Shown here: positions 59,851 through 64,000 of the stretch, piece by piece | Layout: each line of letters begins with the position of its first letter | Position numbering within the stretch: the stretch's first letter is position 1 | Assembly: GCA_013396755.1 (NCBI GenBank) | Contig: VWZF01006015.1 | Coordinates: 133 to 64,132, forward strand | Direction of reading: 5' to 3' | Length of the DNA: 64,000 nucleotides | Origin: Sclerurus mexicanus | Taxonomy: Eukaryota > Chordata > Aves > Passeriformes > Furnariidae | Notes under the pieces: generated by a model | Database searches by the model: none | What the model saw: the letters and a program-made list of their open reading frames with translations, nothing else | What the model was told of the DNA's origin: nothing | Made by a program: the position numbers and the translations under genes

Positions 59851-61599
59851 GCCAGATATGGAGTGGGGGCTGCAGCTGACACAGAGTGGGAGTGAAGGGG
59901 TAGATGCTGCTCTGATGTGGGACACAGCTGGGACAGGTGCAGCTCACCTGGCACCTGTCTGGAAGCCCTGGGCTGGCCCACACAGCCAGGGCCAGAAGGG
60001 ACAAGGCAGCTGGTGTGTGGGGTGTGCAGCACCTAGGCTTGGGTGCCTGGAGGGCTCTGCCCATCCTGGTCACACACACTTGGCACGGTGGACTCTGGTG
60101 GGCTTGTCAGCCTGTCAGCTCCTATGTTAGTGCAGGGTTTCTCAGCTGCTAAAACCAGGTTGATGGGAGTCCCTGCCATGGGATGAGGCTTTTCTAGTCC
60201 TGTCAACTGAGATGAGATGGTTATATACACCTCTGAAGCCCTTGGCAGCACTCTAGCTCCTGCTTGTGGATAGGTTTGTGGAAAAGACTGAGTACAAATT
60301 GGCATGTGTCTTTCTGAGTAGAAAATTGTTGGAGTTTGGGAGAGTGTCAGCAAGAGCATCACACCTGCATGCTCCAGGCAGTTGCTTCTGGCCACTCTAG
60401 AGACAAAATATAGGCTAGAATGACTCTTGGGCCAGGCTTTAGCTGCTCCCTGTGGAAACCATTTTGACGGTGTCTGGAGCCCTACAGACACCTTCCTAGG
60501 AGTGCTGTCATTTGAACAAGTGGGTGCTGTGAGGTTCTGATCTCACCTCTGGTTCTGTCCACTTCTGATCACTGTGGAGGGCTGTGCTCTGACCTGAAGT
60601 TCATCTTCAGGAATGGATTCTCCTTTACAGGTGTTGCCCAGCCATCTTCACTGGCTCTTTTAGCACTCCTTCCAGCAAGGCAGCAGGTGACCTTTTGGAG
60701 CGAAATGATCCCAGCATCCATATGGCATTTTGCATGCTGTCCCCTTGGGACCTGTAAGCATAGGCCAAATCAGTTATTCACATCCACTGCTTTGAGAGGT
60801 GCCAGCAAGATCCCACCATCTGGGAGACAGCAGCTGCTCTGGGTGTTTTGGCTCCAGGACAGTCCTTGAAATGCCTCAGGGTCATTTCTTGATGTGCTCC
60901 TCTGGAGCCCCTCCTGGACCCTATTTTTTTGGGAGCTGGAGGACCTCAGGCACAATCTGCTTTTCCAGTTTCTGCTGCTCCTAGCAGAAAGGGTTGTTGT
61001 CCCTCCATGAGGTGTGAGTCCAAGGCCCCCAGTGCCTTGGGCATGCAGAGCATTACACTCCCAGAAGCTCAGGTAGGTGCTTGCGCTTCATGGGTGGTGT
61101 CCCCAGGAGTGATCTCTAAGGTGTGCCAAAGGGTTTCCACCTGACCTTGTCTTGAGTTTGTCCATTACATCACATCAGGAAAGGCTGGTTCCTAATCTGG
61201 AATTCCACCCAAAGTGGAGAGGATAAGGAGGTGTGTGCCTGCCAGCCCCCCACCACTCTGCTGGCTGCCAGCAAGTGAAGGAGGACGGAGAGCACAGGGC
61301 AGGTGCCCGGCATCTCTGCTGTCTCTGGGGCCATCCCTGGAGCAGAGCACTCTGGATACCCCTGCAGATGACAGCTGGTGGCACTCGCCACCTCTGGAGC
61401 CATCCTCAAGGCTCTGTGTTTGCTTTCCATTCAAGGTGTGTGCCTCAGCTCAACCCCACATGCTTCCCATGGGTTTTGGCATGCCGTGCCCTTGGGGCTG
61501 CCTGCTGACAGTGCTCCTGTGCCAGCAGACAGCAGCTGGGGCTGGGGCTGCACTCGGCCGCGTCAGGCTGAGATGACAGGCCTGGTGTGAAACAAGATG

Positions 61600-61800
61600 A
61601 ATGGGCTGGAGTTGGTGAAAATTATTCTAATTTATAATCTGCTGCTTTGTGGAGCTCCCCAATTAATTCTCTCTAGATACATAAGTAGGCCACATGTTTG
61701 CTTTGCTTCAAATGTAATAAACATTACACTCTGTCCCCTGCTTTTGGTGCTGGTTCCTGTCAGAGTATTAGTCCCTGTAGCTAATTCCTCACACCTGTCT
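61600..61800. other. AT-rich island with CCAATTAATTC and TCACACCT, candidate non-coding element
   Basis: A unique AT-rich block with homeodomain cores (CCAATTAATTC, TTCTAATTTATAATC), a T-box-like TCACACCT and GTAGCTAATTCC. No coding potential. Regulatory role is inferred. Confidence 0.25.
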
Positions 61801-64000
61801 CCCAGGCTCCTGGGACCTAGGCTGAGCACGGGGCGGAAACGCCAGGCTCCAGGAAACTTGTGGCATGGAGAGATAAATTGCTGATCAAAGGGCTAGTGCA
61901 CAGTGCCTCTGAATATTTAGTCTCAGGCGAGGCAGCCCACTCCACTCGGGAGAGGGCTTTGTTCCTGACAGCTCTGCTCTGCACAAGGAGCAGCCAAGGT
62001 GGGATGGGGTGTTGGGATCTGTGCACACCCAAGCCACAAAGAACTGGTGAAGGGTGGGGTCCACGGAGTGCAGTGCCAATGGGGAGGCTGCTCTTCACAG
62101 CTCTGCTGGAGTCTGGATGTCAGCCCGGGGCTGCTGCACCACTGAGGCACCAGCCTTGGGCAGGAAGAACAGCCTCTCTAGCTGGTGCAAAAGTGGTCCC
62201 TGCATCCATCCTCAGGGGAAGAGTGCTGCTGCTCCTGCCCTCCATGGTGCTACAGAGCAGTTGAGCACAGCCCCTGCCATGGAGCCTGGCCAGGAGCTGC
62301 AGCCCTGTTGGCCAGGAACGCTGAAAAGCCAAGAAGAGGCAGAGAGGGTCCTAGTAGGTAGCAGGGAGCCTACTTGGGACATTCATGGCCCTAAAGTGCC
62401 AGGATGCCCAAGGGAAGGTGTGTACTGCCTCTGCAGCCAAGGACAGTACCGCCCAAGAGTTTGGGCACTGCTGGACCAGCCAGTGCTAATCCTGCTGTCA
62501 AGGGGAAACAGAGGTCATGGGCAGGCCCTTGTGCCTTCAAATGACTCCTGTGCACATTAAAAGAGAATCCATTTTGCAATGCCTTGATGATCCCTTTCAC
62601 CTCCTTCCTTACCTGCGGGGTATGAAGGGTGATTCCAGATTTGCTGATAACAAGGGTGCAGAGAGGTTTGCACACAAAAGCCCTGGCCATGCTCTGGTGC
62701 TGTGTTGAGCTGTGTAGAGCTGCTCTGCTTGCTGAGCTGCCTTTGGTATGGGGTGAGTGAATTGGGGTTGGTACTTCCACCTGGTTTGATGCAATAATGG
62801 CTTATTGATTGCTGTGCAGAAAACTGGGGGCAGCTTACTTGGCACTTTGTTTTCACCATCTCCAGAGGAAAGAGAACTTTAAAAATAAATTTAGAGTGTA
62901 GTTTAATTATGAATTTCAGCACTGCTGCCACTAACAGCCAGGCCTTGCTCTTCTCTCTCACCTGACTTTACCTCTCACATCCACAGCTTCTCTGCTGGCA
63001 TCTGAGTGCAAGTGAAGCACCTGCCTGGCCTTTGGCTCCTGTCCTACCCTGAGTGATCTAGAGCCAGCAATACTCATCGGTGGTCCAGAGTCAGCAACTT
63101 GGTGTCCTTCAGTGAGCCTTAGGGCAGGGAAGAACAGGGAAAAATTCCTGGAGCCCTGGTAGGGGAGAGGTGCTGGCTTCACACTCTGCATCCCAGCACC
63201 CAGTTCTGAGCTGGCTGTAGGGCATGAGGAGCCTGGCTCAGCATCTGCCAAGTGTCTGAGAGCACCAAGGGGATGCACACCCCACCTGCCCCTCACCGTA
63301 AGGGTCAGCATTCGCTACACACTCCCATCTTCTAGCAGGAGGAGCTGTGTTGAGGGCTCTCAAGGACAGAGACGCCAGCCTGGCCTTGAGGCACGTGGCC
63401 CCCCTTTTTCCTGGAGCCCCAGACACAGGCACTTGTGTGCCCCATGCAGGCTTGCCAGAAAGGGGAGCCAAGCAGCAGCTGTTATCAGGCTCACACAGGC
63501 TTTTCCCATCTGGCTGCTCTTCTGAGGAGTGATCCGTGTTCCCTGCAGGTGCCGGCAGCCATCACCATCTCGGGAGGTGCAGCCAAGGAGGGAGGTGCAG
63601 CTGCTCTGTCTGTAGTCTCAGGCTGCCCCCTCCAAGCCAGGCTGGTGCAGCCCTGAAGCCCTGGGATTTGAGTTGGCTCAGGCAGCTTGGGCAGTGTTGC
63701 AAGAGGCTGGAAACACAAAGCTCAGTCTGGGTCTGGGTCCAGAGCACAGGATGGAGAGCCGGTGGTCAGCGACAAGAGGATGCACGAGGCCCTCAAGACT
63801 CTAAAGCCACCACTTCTCCCAGCTGCTGTGAAGGGCAGTCCTCTCAGAGTCCTCCCCTCAGCCCTGTGGAGGTGTGCCAGGGCACAGAATGCTTGGGGGC
63901 AGGGATCTGCTGGCAGACATGGTCCGTGTCAGCACGGATGCTCTTTTTCCTCCCCACAGCTATTTGCAATGTGCCACTGGCGGCACATGGAGGTGAAGGG

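Larger units (their letters stand above)
46060..64000. other. Gene-poor right flank; no coding exon recognised
   Basis: About 18 kb to the window edge. Many short open frames exist on both strands, but none reads like a protein domain, none chains through consensus splice sites, and they overlap each other freely. Contents supported: CR1 fragments (49681, 53718, 55873), a CA repeat (59551-59590) and AT-rich islands listed separately. In human the next gene past SLC35C2 is CDH22. This could be its upstream region or a long 5' intron, but I see no cadherin exon. Confidence 0.6.

Noticed and set aside
46060..64000. Cadherin (CDH22) coding exons expected from human gene order
   Set aside because: No frame shows cadherin-repeat motifs (such as DxNDN or LDRE-type blocks), so CDH22 coding sequence is not in the window.

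Overview
The window is vertebrate nuclear DNA, almost certainly from a bird. The genes are intron-rich with canonical GT-AG junctions, introns are short, first-exon regions are CpG-rich, and the only interspersed repeats I recognise are CR1 LINE 3' fragments ending in ATTCTATGATTCT-like tails. There is no bacterial, viral, CRISPR, tRNA or rRNA content. Five protein-coding genes could be rebuilt exon by exon, with reading phase checked across every junction.

Layout. ZNFX1 (minus, 12792 to 392; 13 coding exons, 1972 residues, complete) is an antiviral UPF1-like SF1 helicase with NFX1 zinc fingers. DDX27 (plus, 13182 to 19087; 20 exons seen, N-terminus missing) is a nucleolar DEAD-box helicase of 60S ribosome biogenesis. 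SNRPB (minus, 21650 to 19654; only the first exon missing) is spliceosomal SmB'. ELMO2 (plus, 26423 to 40816; 21 coding exons, 732 residues, complete) is the RhoG/DOCK adaptor. SLC35C2 (plus, 40836 to 45292; 8 exons, N-terminus missing) is a Golgi nucleotide-sugar-transporter-like protein. From about 46.1 kb to the right edge I see no coding exon, only CR1 fragments, a CA repeat and several AT-rich islands that could be conserved regulatory elements.

Architecture. ZNFX1 and DDX27 are head to head over a CpG-rich interval, DDX27 and SNRPB are tail to tail with about 230 bases between poly(A) signals, SNRPB and ELMO2 diverge from a 674-base gap, and ELMO2 and SLC35C2 are in tandem. Three N tracts (13181, 21808-22481, 40830-40835) sit where first exons or promoters should be. 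The missing DDX27, SNRPB and SLC35C2 starts are therefore probably assembly losses of GC-rich sequence, not biology.

Most interesting points: a 75-bp in-frame tandem repeat in the N-terminal region of ZNFX1; a DDX27 splice acceptor that appears to be built from an antisense CR1; a head-to-head ZNFX1/DDX27 order that differs from the convergent human order as I recall it; GGGATG arrays in opposite orientation flanking the DDX27-SNRPB pair; a two-hairpin structure in a DDX27 intron; and a GC-AG intron plus a 36-nt microexon in ELMO2. I found no clearly new multi-gene system.
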